Notes under the pieces: model-generated
What the model saw: only the letters and a program-made list of their open reading frames with translations
Database searches by the model: none
Told to the model about the DNA's origin: nothing
DNA from: Tribonema minus
Lineage: Eukaryota > Sar > Xanthophyceae > Tribonematales > Tribonemataceae
DNA length: 64,000 nucleotides
NCBI GenBank assembly: GCA_017506865.1
Contig: JAFCMP010000212.1
Location: 372,001-436,000, forward strand
Direction: 5' to 3'
Made by a program: the position numbers and the translations under genes
Shown here: one piece after another, positions 21,145-31,300 of the stretch
Layout of the letters: the number at the start of each line of letters is the position of its first letter
Position numbering within the stretch: the stretch's first letter is position 1

Positions 21145-22806
21145 GTGCTTTTGAAACGCTTTACTCGCACACGCCTCCGATCCATTCAGCGCATGCACCG
21201 CGCGGTGCAACAGTCTGAGCAGGAGCAGCCTCGCACCAGGGAACCAACTTCATCGGACACACCAGGCAGCTCTTCGTATATGCCACACCGACGCAGGATG
21301 TCATCAACGAAGCGACGGCGTCGCAGGGAGACTATGGCACGCCGAAACGCTGCACAGACAGATGCCACCACCGCTGGCACTATGGGAGATAACAGAGGAC
21401 GGAAAATGGCCGCTGACAAAGTACCAACAACTCCGTCTACAGTGCTACCAGAGGGTCTGCCGTCGGCTGATCGCTTCGCGGCCCAAGGGCCAGATCACTC
21501 TTCCTCCGAATCTGGCACGCGTGTGGCAGACATCCCACCTTACCTGTTGGGCATGAAGTTGCCGGAACGGCGTTCCATCTTTGAGGTGGGGATCGCCACC
21601 ACGAAGCGTGATTGGCGTCGCGGGGGGTGGTATCAATACTTTGGGTCAGACGGCGCAGTCATACACGAGCCTGGCTGGGCTCCACTACAGGACTGGGAAC
21701 AGCCAGGTGATATGGGGGACCCTGGGCCAGACGCGGTGAAAGTGGCAGACCTCTGTGCCGGTATTGGGGGGTTCAGCCGTGCCGTACAGATGGCAGGAGG
21801 GCGCGTGTATGCCATGGACCGCAACGCAGCAGCGAAGCGCGTCTACGATGCCAATCGTGGTGTTGGTGCTGAGCTCTCCACCAGAGACCTATACACCTCT
21901 GAAATGTGGGAGGAACTGGCGGCCTCCGGCGCTGGCATGGTAGTAACGGGGCCCCCTTGTACAGATTTCACATCAGCACGCTTGGTACGAGCAGACAAAG
22001 GGGAGCGTAGAGAGGGCACCAGAGCAGCCCTCACGCCCTTGCTGGTGCATCAGCTGACGCAAATGCAGTTGCCATTGGTGGTGTTGGAAAACGTGGTGTC
22101 TATTGAGTCAATGACTCGAGGACAGGAGGCCTTCGCATTGGCACGCGAAAGGGGGTATCATCTGTGCTTCCTACGGCTGAACGCCAGTGACTTTGGGCCA
22201 CCATACCAACGGCGGCGCTTATTTGTAGTCATGGCTCGGGGTGGGACTGAGGTGCGTGACGCCCTAGCACAGATGTCTCTGCAACTCCTCAGTGGACGGC
22301 TGCCTCCAGATCAGCAGTGTAGCATTGAGGGTTTGCTGCGTACAGGTTCTACAGGCGTGTGGAACCAACCTCGCAGCAGGGAAGGCTCGCAGGTCTATCC
22401 GACGGCTGGCAAGTATCCCAGTGCTCAGGCCCGCATGTTTACATGCAGCAAACCACAACACCGACTGCAAGCACGGCCTACGGACAAAGTGGGAGTGGAT
22501 GACTTTACGACTCTGTCCCCTTCGCAGAAAATGCGTCTGGTCGGTGCTCTGTACCTGAAAGTGCCGGTTGGCACCACTAAGCAAACCTGGGCACAGGGCT
22601 TGGCAGACATAGTGGTGCCAGAAGTTGGGGCAGCGGTGCTGAAAGCCATATTCGCACAGCCGGCGCTGCTTGAGTTAGCACGGCGTCGTCCAGATCTGGG
22701 CAGCCCAATACAGGCAGACCACGGAGGTATCAATGCAGGGAGTGTGCCTGGTAGATGGCATATACGCAGACTGCCCACCTCTAGGGCTGGGCGGAGAGGC
22801 AGATGA
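21145..22806 (+). CDS. Copy B C5-cytosine DNA methyltransferase domain, open reading frame
   Basis: All the landmark motifs lie in one open frame of 553 codons: motif I KVADLCAGIGGFSRA (about residue 198), YAMDRN, motif IV VTGPPCTDFTSAR (catalytic Cys about residue 272, codon 21,958-21,960), motif VI VVLENVV (about 313), motif VIII YQRRRLFVVMARGG (about 354) and motif X VVPEVGAAVLKAIF (about 490). The roughly 130 residues between VIII and X would be the target-recognition region. The reaction is SAM-dependent 5-methylcytosine formation in DNA. This is the least damaged methyltransferase copy here, but its natural N-terminal part is frameshifted and the frame is lost again at about 22,730. Methyltransferases captured by retrotransposons are reported in dinoflagellates and charophyte algae. 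This is another instance, in an unidentified host. Confidence 0.88.
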   Translation: MLLKRFTRTRLRSIQRMHRAVQQSEQEQPRTREPTSSDTPGSSSYMPHRRRMSSTKRRRRRETMARRNAAQTDATTAGTMGDNRGRKMAADKVPTTPSTVLPEGLPSADRFAAQGPDHSSSESGTRVADIPPYLLGMKLPERRSIFEVGIATTKRDWRRGGWYQYFGSDGAVIHEPGWAPLQDWEQPGDMGDPGPDAVKVADLCAGIGGFSRAVQMAGGRVYAMDRNAAAKRVYDANRGVGAELSTRDLYTSEMWEELAASGAGMVVTGPPCTDFTSARLVRADKGERREGTRAALTPLLVHQLTQMQLPLVVLENVVSIESMTRGQEAFALARERGYHLCFLRLNASDFGPPYQRRRLFVVMARGGTEVRDALAQMSLQLLSGRLPPDQQCSIEGLLRTGSTGVWNQPRSREGSQVYPTAGKYPSAQARMFTCSKPQHRLQARPTDKVGVDDFTTLSPSQKMRLVGALYLKVPVGTTKQTWAQGLADIVVPEVGAAVLKAIFAQPALLELARRRPDLGSPIQADHGGINAGSVPGRWHIRRLPTSRAGRRGR

Positions 22807-23700
22807 GCCCAATGGTGAGCCACAGCAACAAAAGCGTTCAACAGCTAGCATGGCGGAGGCAGATGATGCACATCCGGTTGCTTCAGTTTCGAGCTTTGCG
22901 GCTCTAAGCGCCCGTTCGGCGAAGGGGTCAGTCAAAGACAGAGTAGCAGATGCGGTGGAGGCGGCCGGCTTGGCGGCGGTACCCAAATGCCAAATGCGGA
23001 TGCCGTCACTGTCAACACTGCAACAGTGCAAGGCGCAAGCTGTGGCGTGGGCGTTTGGCTGTGGCGTGGGCGTTTGGAGCAACAGCGACCGCGCAACTGC
23101 CAATACTACTGCAGGCAGAGCTCAATTTGTTGAACAGCGGAGCGATAAAAGGAGTGGACTTGAACGAGGACGTACCGCCTGCCGATGGTATGGACGACGT
23201 CCACCCCTTTGATCAAGTGCCGCTCATGGCCGACCAGCCTTACTCTCGCCAACGGTTCGCTCTTGTGGCAGCCACGGATTTACGGGGCCCGGTTAAAAAC
23301 GCTGGGTGGGCTACGTGCACACTCAAGATCAGGGCAGGAGCGGTTGCCTCAGGGCTGTTTTTCGTGGAGGGCTCCAACACTATGCTGGCCAAATTTGGGG
23401 CTGCTTCTGGCGCAGGAATCGACTTCGCTGCCAGCCCTACCTCTACAGTGTCAGTTCCAATCTTGTTCTCGCGCGCCAATGCAATCATGCCAGAGGGGGC
23501 GGTGGTGGCATGGCTACACCCTTTTTGCAAGGACGAGAACACGCGGCGCATAATGAACCTCCGGAAGAGTTTCGCCCACCCACCCGGCCCAGTGGTTGCG
23601 CTTGTGCACACGCTTCGTGTGCAGGGGGGGAGTATAGCGCAACACTGCCTGCTGTGCAGAAAAATGAGAGCAAGCAGGTGAAATGGGCTGAGGATGTTGA
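22807..23700 (+). pseudogene. Copy B linker and dUTPase-like beta domain
   Basis: The linker is frameshifted by a 19-bp tandem duplication at about 23,040-23,078 (GCTGTGGCGTGGGCGTTTG twice). The beta domain at 23,219-23,524 (RFALVAATDLRGPVK ... GAVASGLFFVEG ... KFGAASGAGIDFA ... VPILFSRANAIMPEGAVVAWL) parallels copy A and is dUTPase-like by motif order only. A CxxxC-type stretch (GCACAHASCAGG) in the next frame precedes RT. The copy B frame change here is -1, while copy A shows +1. Confidence 0.35.
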
Positions 23701-25457
23701 AGTATGGGGGGGTGACTCAGGTACCACGGCCTCAGAAGCAACAGCAGCAACAGCGACGTTGCCTGTCAAATCGATTTTGAGAGTGCAAATCGACACTGCC
23801 TCTCTTGCGCAGGACTGCAATGCGGCAGAACCTCAACCGGCTGTAGACATCAATGAGCCACCAGGACAATATCCGCTTCCGGCAAAGGAGCAACCTACGA
23901 CTTTACCGCATGGCACGGAGGGTCGTTGGCAACGGCTGCGTGAACACCTTAAGACTGGCGTGAGTACACCACCTACAACAGAGGAGATAGCCGTGCTCGC
24001 CTGTTTCACACGAGAACGGACGCCCCACTTGACCGACGATGAGCAGGTGGAGCTCGACCTGGTGCTTTTGCGGCTTGCGCAGGTTGGTGCGTTCAGTTTT
24101 GATGGCAAGCTGCCTCGACCAACGCCCCTGGTCCGACACCATATCAATGTGGGTGATTCTGCGCCTTGAAGGGCCAAGATGCGACGATACTCAATCCTGG
24201 AGTTGGAAACTCTCTGGAAAGAGGTTGACCGGCTCTTGCGGATGGGGGTCATCGAGCCAGCATCATCACCTTGGAATTCTCCACTGCTACTAGTGCCCAA
24301 GCCTGACGGCCGACTACGGGTGGTACAGGACCTACGCGCAGTCAACAAAGCAGTCATGGAGAGGGGTGACGGGTTGGACGCTTACCCGTTGCCGCGCACG
24401 GACGAGATGCACCACGCGCTTGACGGCGCTGTCTACTTTTCCGCCGCAGACGCACAGGATGGGTTTTGACAGATTGAGCTCGACGCAGAGTCACGGCCGA
24501 TCACAGCGTTCCAGACTCGTTGGGGCCAGTTTCAGTGGCAGGTGGGGACCATGGGGCTCATGCGTATGCCAGCCACATTCCAGCGTATAATGGAACTAGC
24601 GGTCGGCCACGACGCTCTGTGGGTATACGCGCTGGTCTACATCGACGACGTGCTCATTTTCTCACGCACATTTAGCGAGCACCTGGTTCACGTGGAGCGG
24701 GTCTTCACGAGGTTAGCACAGGCAGGAGTGGTGCTCAAACCGACCAAGTGCCACTTTGCACAACTTCGAGTGAAGTTTTTGGGGCACATAGTCCACGGCG
24801 GTGGTCGGGAGGTGGACCCGGCCAAGGTGGCGGCGATTGAGAAGCTGGAGCCGCCCCGCAATCTGGCGGAAGCAAGGTCATACCTGCAGATGGCATCGTA
24901 CTATCGCGAGTACATTCCGCACTTTTCGGACATAGCAGAGCCCATCACGGCTTTGTTGCGGAAGGATGCCAGCTTCGAGCTCACAGACGAGGTAGTTGCA
25001 GCCTGGTCCATGCTGAAGGACGCTCTACGGTCAGCCCCTATACTGGCTCACCCTGATTATGAGGGCATCAGAAAGGGCGAGACGCAGTTGGTGCTCCAGA
25101 CCGACGCCAGTGATGTGGGACTGGGGGCGGTGCTATCTTAACGACGTGGTCATGCCGAACAGCAGTTTGCTTACTACAGCCGTACTCTCAACAAGGCGGA
25201 GCGCAACTACTCCGTGTACGACCGGGAAGCGCTGGCAGCGGTGGAAGCAGTTCTTTTCTTTGTTGCACAACGGACGTCCGTTTGTGCTGGAGACGGATCA
25301 CGGCGCACTGAAGTACCTGCTCAATCCCACCAGTGACATACGCACTAAACGGCAGGAACGTTATGTCACAGTGCCGCAGGAGTACGCCATGACAGTTGCG
25401 TACAGGCCTGGGCAAAAAAACGCCAATGCTGACGCTTTGTCGCGCCTGGTTGGATGA
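23700..25457 (+). pseudogene. Copy B reverse transcriptase and RNase H, with stops
   Basis: Conserved RT blocks are LETLWKEVDRLLRMGVIEP, NSPLLLVPKPDGRLRVVQDLRAV, FQTRWGQFQWQVGTMGLM, then the catalytic VYIDDVLIFSRTF, the RT end and connection (NLAEARSYLQMASYYREYIPHFSDIAEPI) and RNase H (LQTDASDVGLGAVLS, DREALAAVEA). The frame is broken by TGA at about 24,166 (copy A codes Phe), TGA at about 24,469 (Gly-Phe-stop-Gln-Ile, where gypsy elements have an aromatic), TAA at 25,139 (copy A codes Gln), a shift near 25,255 and TGA at 25,455. The palm present here is the part missing in copy A. Confidence 0.88.
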
Positions 25458-27472
25458 CACTGGCAGGACACGGCATTGGAGGCAAAGGCGCAGTCACAGG
25501 GCGCCGCGGGCAGGACGGTGGTTTCAGGGGGGGGTGTCTGTCTGACCAGGCGGGGCCTCACTGCAGACGCGGTGGGATGCTTCCAATGTGGCGTGGCACT
25601 ATGTGGCGCACAGGTCTTGATGGGACGTCGCAGGGCGAAGTTACCCGGGAGCGACGATGTGTCAGCAGCTCAGCGTGCCGACCCGTTCCTAGGGGCAACA
25701 ATGGCACATTTGGAGGGCGGAGTGGTGAGCGCTGACCTCTCGGAACAGCAGCTCAAGGAGGTACATGCTGCCAAGTGGGCTGGCTACTATGTTCTAGCAG
25801 GGCGGCTTTATATTGCGGCACGACGCGGCAGGCGGGTACCTGAGGAGGACAGGTTGGTGCTACCGGCAGTGTTGGTCCCCCAGGTCCTGAGTGGAGCACA
25901 CGGCGACCCAGTTGGCGGAGGCCATTGCGGCTTCGATCGCACATATGGCAAGATTGTCCAGCGTTTCTACTGGGTCGGCATGTATGCTGCGGTCGCAGAG
26001 CACGTGCTGAAGTGCCCTACATGCTTGGCGCGGACGCTCCGACAGCAAAGCGGAGTGCCAGTGCGCGGTTTTGGCAGGGAGGAACTCCGAGGGCCGTTTG
26101 ACTTGGTGGGGGTGGATGTTGTTGGGCCTTTCCCAGTTTCCAATCGAGGCAACAACTACATAGTTGTCTTCACAGACTACCTGACTAGATGGGTGGAGGC
26201 GTTTGCAACATCTGACCATACGGCGCCGACAGTAGCACGGCTCCTCGTACAAGAAGTCATTGCGCGACATGGGGCTCCATGCATTCTCCTGTCTGACAAC
26301 GGGGCAGAATTTCGCAGTACGCTGCTGCGAGAGGTGACCCGTCAATGGGAGTTTCACGACGATTCTCAAGCCCATATCATCCACAGTGCAATGGCGTAAC
26401 GGAGCGAGCCAATGGGTCGTTAGTGGCCCTCTTGAGCATGATTGCCGACAGTGGACAGCGTGACTGGGACGAGCGGCTACCTTTGGTCCTCTTCTCACAC
26501 CGCACAGCACTCAACTTGACTTTCGGCGTCAGCCCCTTCCGACTCCTCTATGGTCGAGAGGCAGTGTTATCATTTGAGGCAGCGCTAAAACACCAGCGAA
26601 ACGTGTTGCCTCCGCGCTGGAGGGATGTAGCAGAGTACATGGAGTTGCTGGAGGAGGACTTGCAGGCCTCGCATGAACTTGTCAGGGTCTTCCTGCAAGA
26701 ACAACAGCAATTGCGGAATCAGGCTGCGGGGTCTCCGGAGGCGGTACAACGGCGGTTTGCTGTGGGATCGAAAGTGTGGGTATACCATTTCTTGCGGCGC
26801 AAGGGGCGTAGCCCTAAGTTGACTGCAGAGCGATGGTTTGGCCCATACGTGGTGGAGAGGCGCGTGGCAGGCAGTGATACGTACCTGGTGAAGCCAGCTC
26901 TCGGGCATGATCAATTACCAGGCCCAGCGATGGCGAATCCTTACGTACACGCCATTCGATTCCGCCCCTACGATCCGCATGAGCGCATCACCGCGCAGGC
27001 GGGACCTAATGCTGGACGCATCTTCCAAAAGGGTGACTGGGTATATCTCACAGGCGAATTTTGGCGTTCTCTCTTGCCGGGCGGGGGGGGAGTACACCCA
27101 GAGGACCTGGTACCTGGAGTGATTGCTCACATAGATCAGCGCAACCGACTGCTGCATATACTCTGCCCAAGGGAGTTCCCCGATCAGGATGCTTTTCAAC
27201 AGGCGCTCCCTCGCTACTTGCAGCTCTATAAGGGCATGCAGGTGCAACATTGGCATGTCATTGAGTGGTGGTACAGGAAGCTGGAGGTGGAGGCGGATGA
27301 CCCTCTTATTGCAGAACAGCCTGCCACGGCCCCAGTCGCAGCACTGTGGGTACCTCTGGAGGGGAGGGCGTTAGCAAAGGCGGAGTCGCTGGCGATGGTG
27401 ACCACGGAATGCTCACCGCAGACGGGTCATGAACAGCCACACGCTCATACACGGGGGGGCAACAAGACGTAG
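25458..27472 (+). pseudogene. Copy B integrase
   Basis: Two frames: 25,476-26,399 and 26,345-27,472, separated by a one-base deletion near 26,345. The HHCC module (GAHGDPVGGGHCGFDRT, RFYWVGMY, CPTC), D in VDVVGPFPVS, D in LLSDNGAEF and E in NGVTERANG are all present, followed by the GPY/F region (RWFGPYVVERR). The same roughly 100-residue C-terminal extension as in copy A follows (GDWVYLTGEFWRSLLPGGGG ... VIAHIDQRNRLLHILCPREF). It ends at TAG (27,470-27,472), just before the LTR. The deletion makes it inactive. Confidence 0.88.
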
Positions 27473-27480
27473 TTTTCATA

Positions 27481-28322
27481 TGTGCGCAAGGCGTGCATGT
27501 CGCATACACGGGGGCGACAAGGGGTAGTTTTCATATGTGCACAAGGCGTGCATGTTGCATGTACAATAGTCTTGTGCTGTGACACACTTGTCCCATTCAG
27601 GAGGATGTTGTTATCACGCAGACAACGCCCGAGAATTCTGGCTGCTGACTATTCAGCGCCTGGAACGAGGCCGGGGTTTGGGGTACCAAGAGGTTGATCG
27701 CGACCCTTAGCGTGGTGCAACGGACTATAAAACTGGGCTGCCACCTCAGCCTAGGACATGGGAGCGGGGGGGAGTGTTGTTTGTGCGCGTTTGCGCGAGC
27801 GCAGTGCGTTGGCACCGGCCATTGTGCTGTATGCGTTTTCTGCTTCTGTTTTGCAGCAAGGTGCTAGATGTAACGGATTGTTTGCACGTGATGTGAGGAC
27901 ATCCAGTGATGGCACAGCACATGCGTGTTGCTTGTACCGCTGCAAGTTGTGCATGGATGCAGAGAGCGCCATGCAGGGGGGGTATGTGTGGCAGCGGTAG
28001 GCAGAAGTGTGCAAAAATGCATGTTGAGCACTGTGGTGACAGTTGAAGTTGAAGTTGAACTTCAAGTTGAAATTGAAGTTTGACAAGTGTTGAAGTTGAC
28101 GTTGTGCAATGTTCAACACACTCCAGTTGAGGTTGAGACTGGTGGAGTGGATGCTCAGCGGGCCGCGCTGAGCAATGCTGCATGCATGTCTATCTGGTTT
28201 TAAATTAAAATAATCACTGAACACCCAAAATCATGGAATGAAGACTTCTTCTTGTTCAGCCACGGAGCTTGCTTGGATCGCTGTCATGACTTGACAGCAC
28301 ACTTCTTGGGCCCAAGGCCACA
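27481..28322 (+). repeat. 3' LTR, type R2, of copy B, with TATA box
   Basis: It follows the integrase stop and is homologous to 42,650-43,440 over its whole length, ending ...GGCCACA at 28,322. The start is placed at the TG near 27,481. A 57-bp near-duplication (about 27,455-27,565) blurs it. TATAAAA at 27,726-27,732 is a likely U3 promoter. A hairpin (8-bp arms GCTCAGCG/CGCTGAGC, 28,153-28,173) and AAGTTGAA/TTCAACTT arrays lie in the 3' half. Confidence 0.8.
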
Positions 28323-31300
28323 TTTGCAACAGCGGCGCACCGGGCCAAGTGCAACCGACAGGTGTTCCCGTCGGCTGCTCACTCAGGCTCAACATAGCAA
28401 TGGCGACAGCTGGTCCGAATGGCTGTGCGCCGGATGCAGCGGTGCTGCCTGAAGATCGAGGCAGCAGTGCTCAGTGTTTTGCAGGGGTTGCAGGTGCCGC
28501 GTGTGAGATCAGCAGCATGTCACGGAGTCCGTTGCAGGGCGTGGACGGCAGTGTTCTGCAGCAGCTGTCAGAGTCGTTGATCAACAGGTCTGCTGGCAGT
28601 GCTAGTCGCTCAACTCCGCCGGCGGAGGGTCATGGAAGTATATTCGTGCTCTGAGCAACACACAGGCTCTACGGATCTACCTGGCGGTCATAGACAGAGG
28701 ACAATGCAGCACATCTCAGAGCCACCTGTTCATTGCAGCAGTGCTCACAGCCCCATGCGGTTCTCGGACGCTGTTGGTGGCCATGGCAGCAACGCCCTCA
28801 GCATGGTACCATGGACCGCTGGTGAGCATGGATGCTGCCCTTGGAGCTAGGCATTGGACACAAGTTCTGGCGGCAACTCATCCGACTCGACATCGACAGA
28901 CGGGAGCGCCGATGGCAGCGCTTGCGTCTCGATGCAGCTGACTGCTGGTTATCACAGCAGTGGACAAGACACTCAGTCTGCTCCATTCATGAGTCTTGTT
29001 GAAGGCGGGGGCAGCTGTGAACAGTGCTCAGTGCTGCGGACAGATGATGTTGGTGGCAGCGGCATCGAGGGCTGTGTGCGGTTGTAGGAGTCGGTGCTAC
29101 TCTCAACGAGGAGGCCCTGAGACACGAAGCAACAGCACCGGCGGCTAGGCCAATGGCGGGTGACAGCAACATGGATAACGTCACACAGTCTGCTTGCAGA
29201 GGTAGTGGCAATGGCGGCACAACACACACGCCCGCACCGCTATGCGGTGGTGGTCAAGTCGGCGTTCAGCCGTGTTTTCCAACGGTTACAGGCGCTGCTT
29301 GCGAGCGTGGCGACGCTGCATGCAGCTGCATGGCACTACCGACTACTGGCTCTGTCTGCAGCACATCTGTCTCAGCGCCGCCGACTGGATCTTGTGGCGG
29401 TGGTGCACAGTGCTCCGCAAGGGTGGCTGTTGCAGGCGCTGCTTGCAGGCATGGCAGCAACACACGCAGCTCAGTACCACAATGTCTTGGCTTTGATGGC
29501 AGTGCTCTGCCCACAGTGCCGCTGCTCGATCGTCTTGACGGCACTACTCAGCAATCAACTCCGCTGCTGGACACACATAGCAGCAACCATCAGGGCCTTG
29601 TGCATTTGGCAGGTTGCGCAGGTGGACCTTTATGGTCCGGGCAGTCCTCAATGCGGTCCTGAGAGACTGATGGCAGTGGTGCTCAGGGCTTCGCACATTG
29701 CTCCAACATTGCTGATGGTCTCGGCAGCAGCGCCCTCGGCACAACACCACCGAGTATTTGCGAGCACGAAGGCCATGCACAGAGCTCAGAGCTGCTGACT
29801 GGTTCTTTCAGCACGGCGTCAGGTCCAGGGTCGCTCAGCCTGGGCAACGGTGTCGATGACAGTGCTCAGAGGCTTTTGCAGTGTGCTAACGTGATTGGTG
29901 GTCGCCGCGATGCAACGCACAGCACAGCGGCACTTTCTGGCGGTCAAGGGCATGATACACAGGTTTTGGCGGTGGCCGTAGGGGCTGCTGGAGAACTTGG
30001 CGTCCACAGGCGGAAAGTGGGGCCGTTCACTGGGGCCGATGCGAGTAGCATAGTGCCAACTCAGGGCTTGGCACAGACTGCCGGCATTGCTGACGGTGAC
30101 AGAATGGCTCGCAGTTCAAAGCAGCTACCTGGTCACATATGCAATGCGAGAAGCTCAGCCGCAACCATAGGCGCCAACATACAAAGCTTAGTGCCGCGGA
30201 CAGAGAGAATCGGCAGCAGTGCTCACGGCTTTGCACAGCATGCTGACGCCGGTGGTGGCAATGGCGACGGGGTAGCTGGTTTAGCATTGCTGCCTGCTGG
30301 CGACACGGGGGCGGAAAACTCAACGCAGTTGGCAGGCGATGGTGGTGGTCGTGATGCTATCAGCCCATCACGGAGCCCAACAGTACCATCTGCTGGTAGC
30401 AGCGTTGCAGACAGTACCGCGCAATCCGCCGTCAGTAGTGGTGGTCGTCATAATACGGCGCACGGCTCAGCGCCGCTTTGTGATGGACATGGCCGTGTCA
30501 TTCAGGTGTGCACATGTGCAGCCGTTGATGGTGTCGCAGAACGGTGCGACTGCCACACACAGACACTAAGCTCGGAGCCGCCGATGGAGAGTGCTGGCAG
30601 CAATGCTCAAGGCCTGGCAACGTCTGCTGGCGCTAGCGGCAATCATGGCGACGGGACTTGTAGCTCAGGGCCTGTCTACACAAGGCCTCACACAGTCAGC
30701 TGTCTATGGAGGTGACGGTGGTGTTGGGACCCACAGCTCAGTGCCGCTATCTGTTCTTCTCGATGGCGATACACATGACAGTGGTGTCATCAGCACTGCG
30801 CACGGCTTTGCGCTGACTTCAGGTGTGACAGGTGCTGGGCAATGCAGCAGCTTCTACAGCGCACAGAGCTTGGTATCGCAGTCTGGAATCGCTAGCAACA
30901 GCGCAGCCAACGCAACAACGCTCAGCCTGGTCGGTGGCCATGCCGGCAATCTAAAGGGCTCTCATGCTGCACAGGCGGCAGCGGGTCATGATGTGGTACC
31001 ATGCAGCCAATGGGCATGGGCTCATGCCCGACTAAGAGGGTTGAGCAATCCCGAATGGGGGGGTGCTCTACTCTGCTGCTGGAGGCGGCGAGCAACGCAG
31101 TGCAGGATCTACACACAGGTGCACTGCTTGAGCAGCAGGCCATCAGCTCCCACCCACCCTCTCGCCCTGGCTGCTGTGCGTTGGCACGCTCTCTTCTTTG
31201 CTCTCGAGCGTGGGGGGGAGAGATATCAGCAATAATGACACAGCAGCATCGGGTGGCACTGGCAACGGCAACCTCTTGCTGCAGCAGCGGGTGAGTACAG

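Larger units (their letters stand above)
5085..28322 (+). mobile_element. Ty3/gypsy-type element with DNA methyltransferase, interrupted by copy A
   Basis: Plus-strand parts in order: partial LTR (5,085-5,412), leader, gag (6,623-10,374), then after the minus-strand copy A, methyltransferase (21,145-22,806), dUTPase-like domain (23,219-23,524), RT and RNase H (24,003-25,457), integrase (25,458-27,472) and LTR (27,481-28,322). Both terminal LTRs are type R2 in the same orientation, and the order is that of gypsy elements plus the extra methyltransferase. Without the insert it would be about 14 kb. That the gag and pol halves belong to one insertion is inference: no target-site duplication around copy A could be found, and the junction near 19.3 kb may have lost sequence. 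RT before integrase identifies gypsy rather than copia. Confidence 0.6.

Noticed and set aside
14703..23700. Programmed ribosomal frameshift between the dUTPase-like part and RT
   Set aside because: The change is +1 in copy A and -1 in copy B, and each lies at a G homopolymer or in visibly damaged sequence, so it looks like decay or sequence error rather than a shared signal.
26990..27320. Chromodomain at the integrase C-terminus
   Set aside because: No aromatic cage pattern or usual chromodomain ending is visible. The segment is described as an unknown extension instead.
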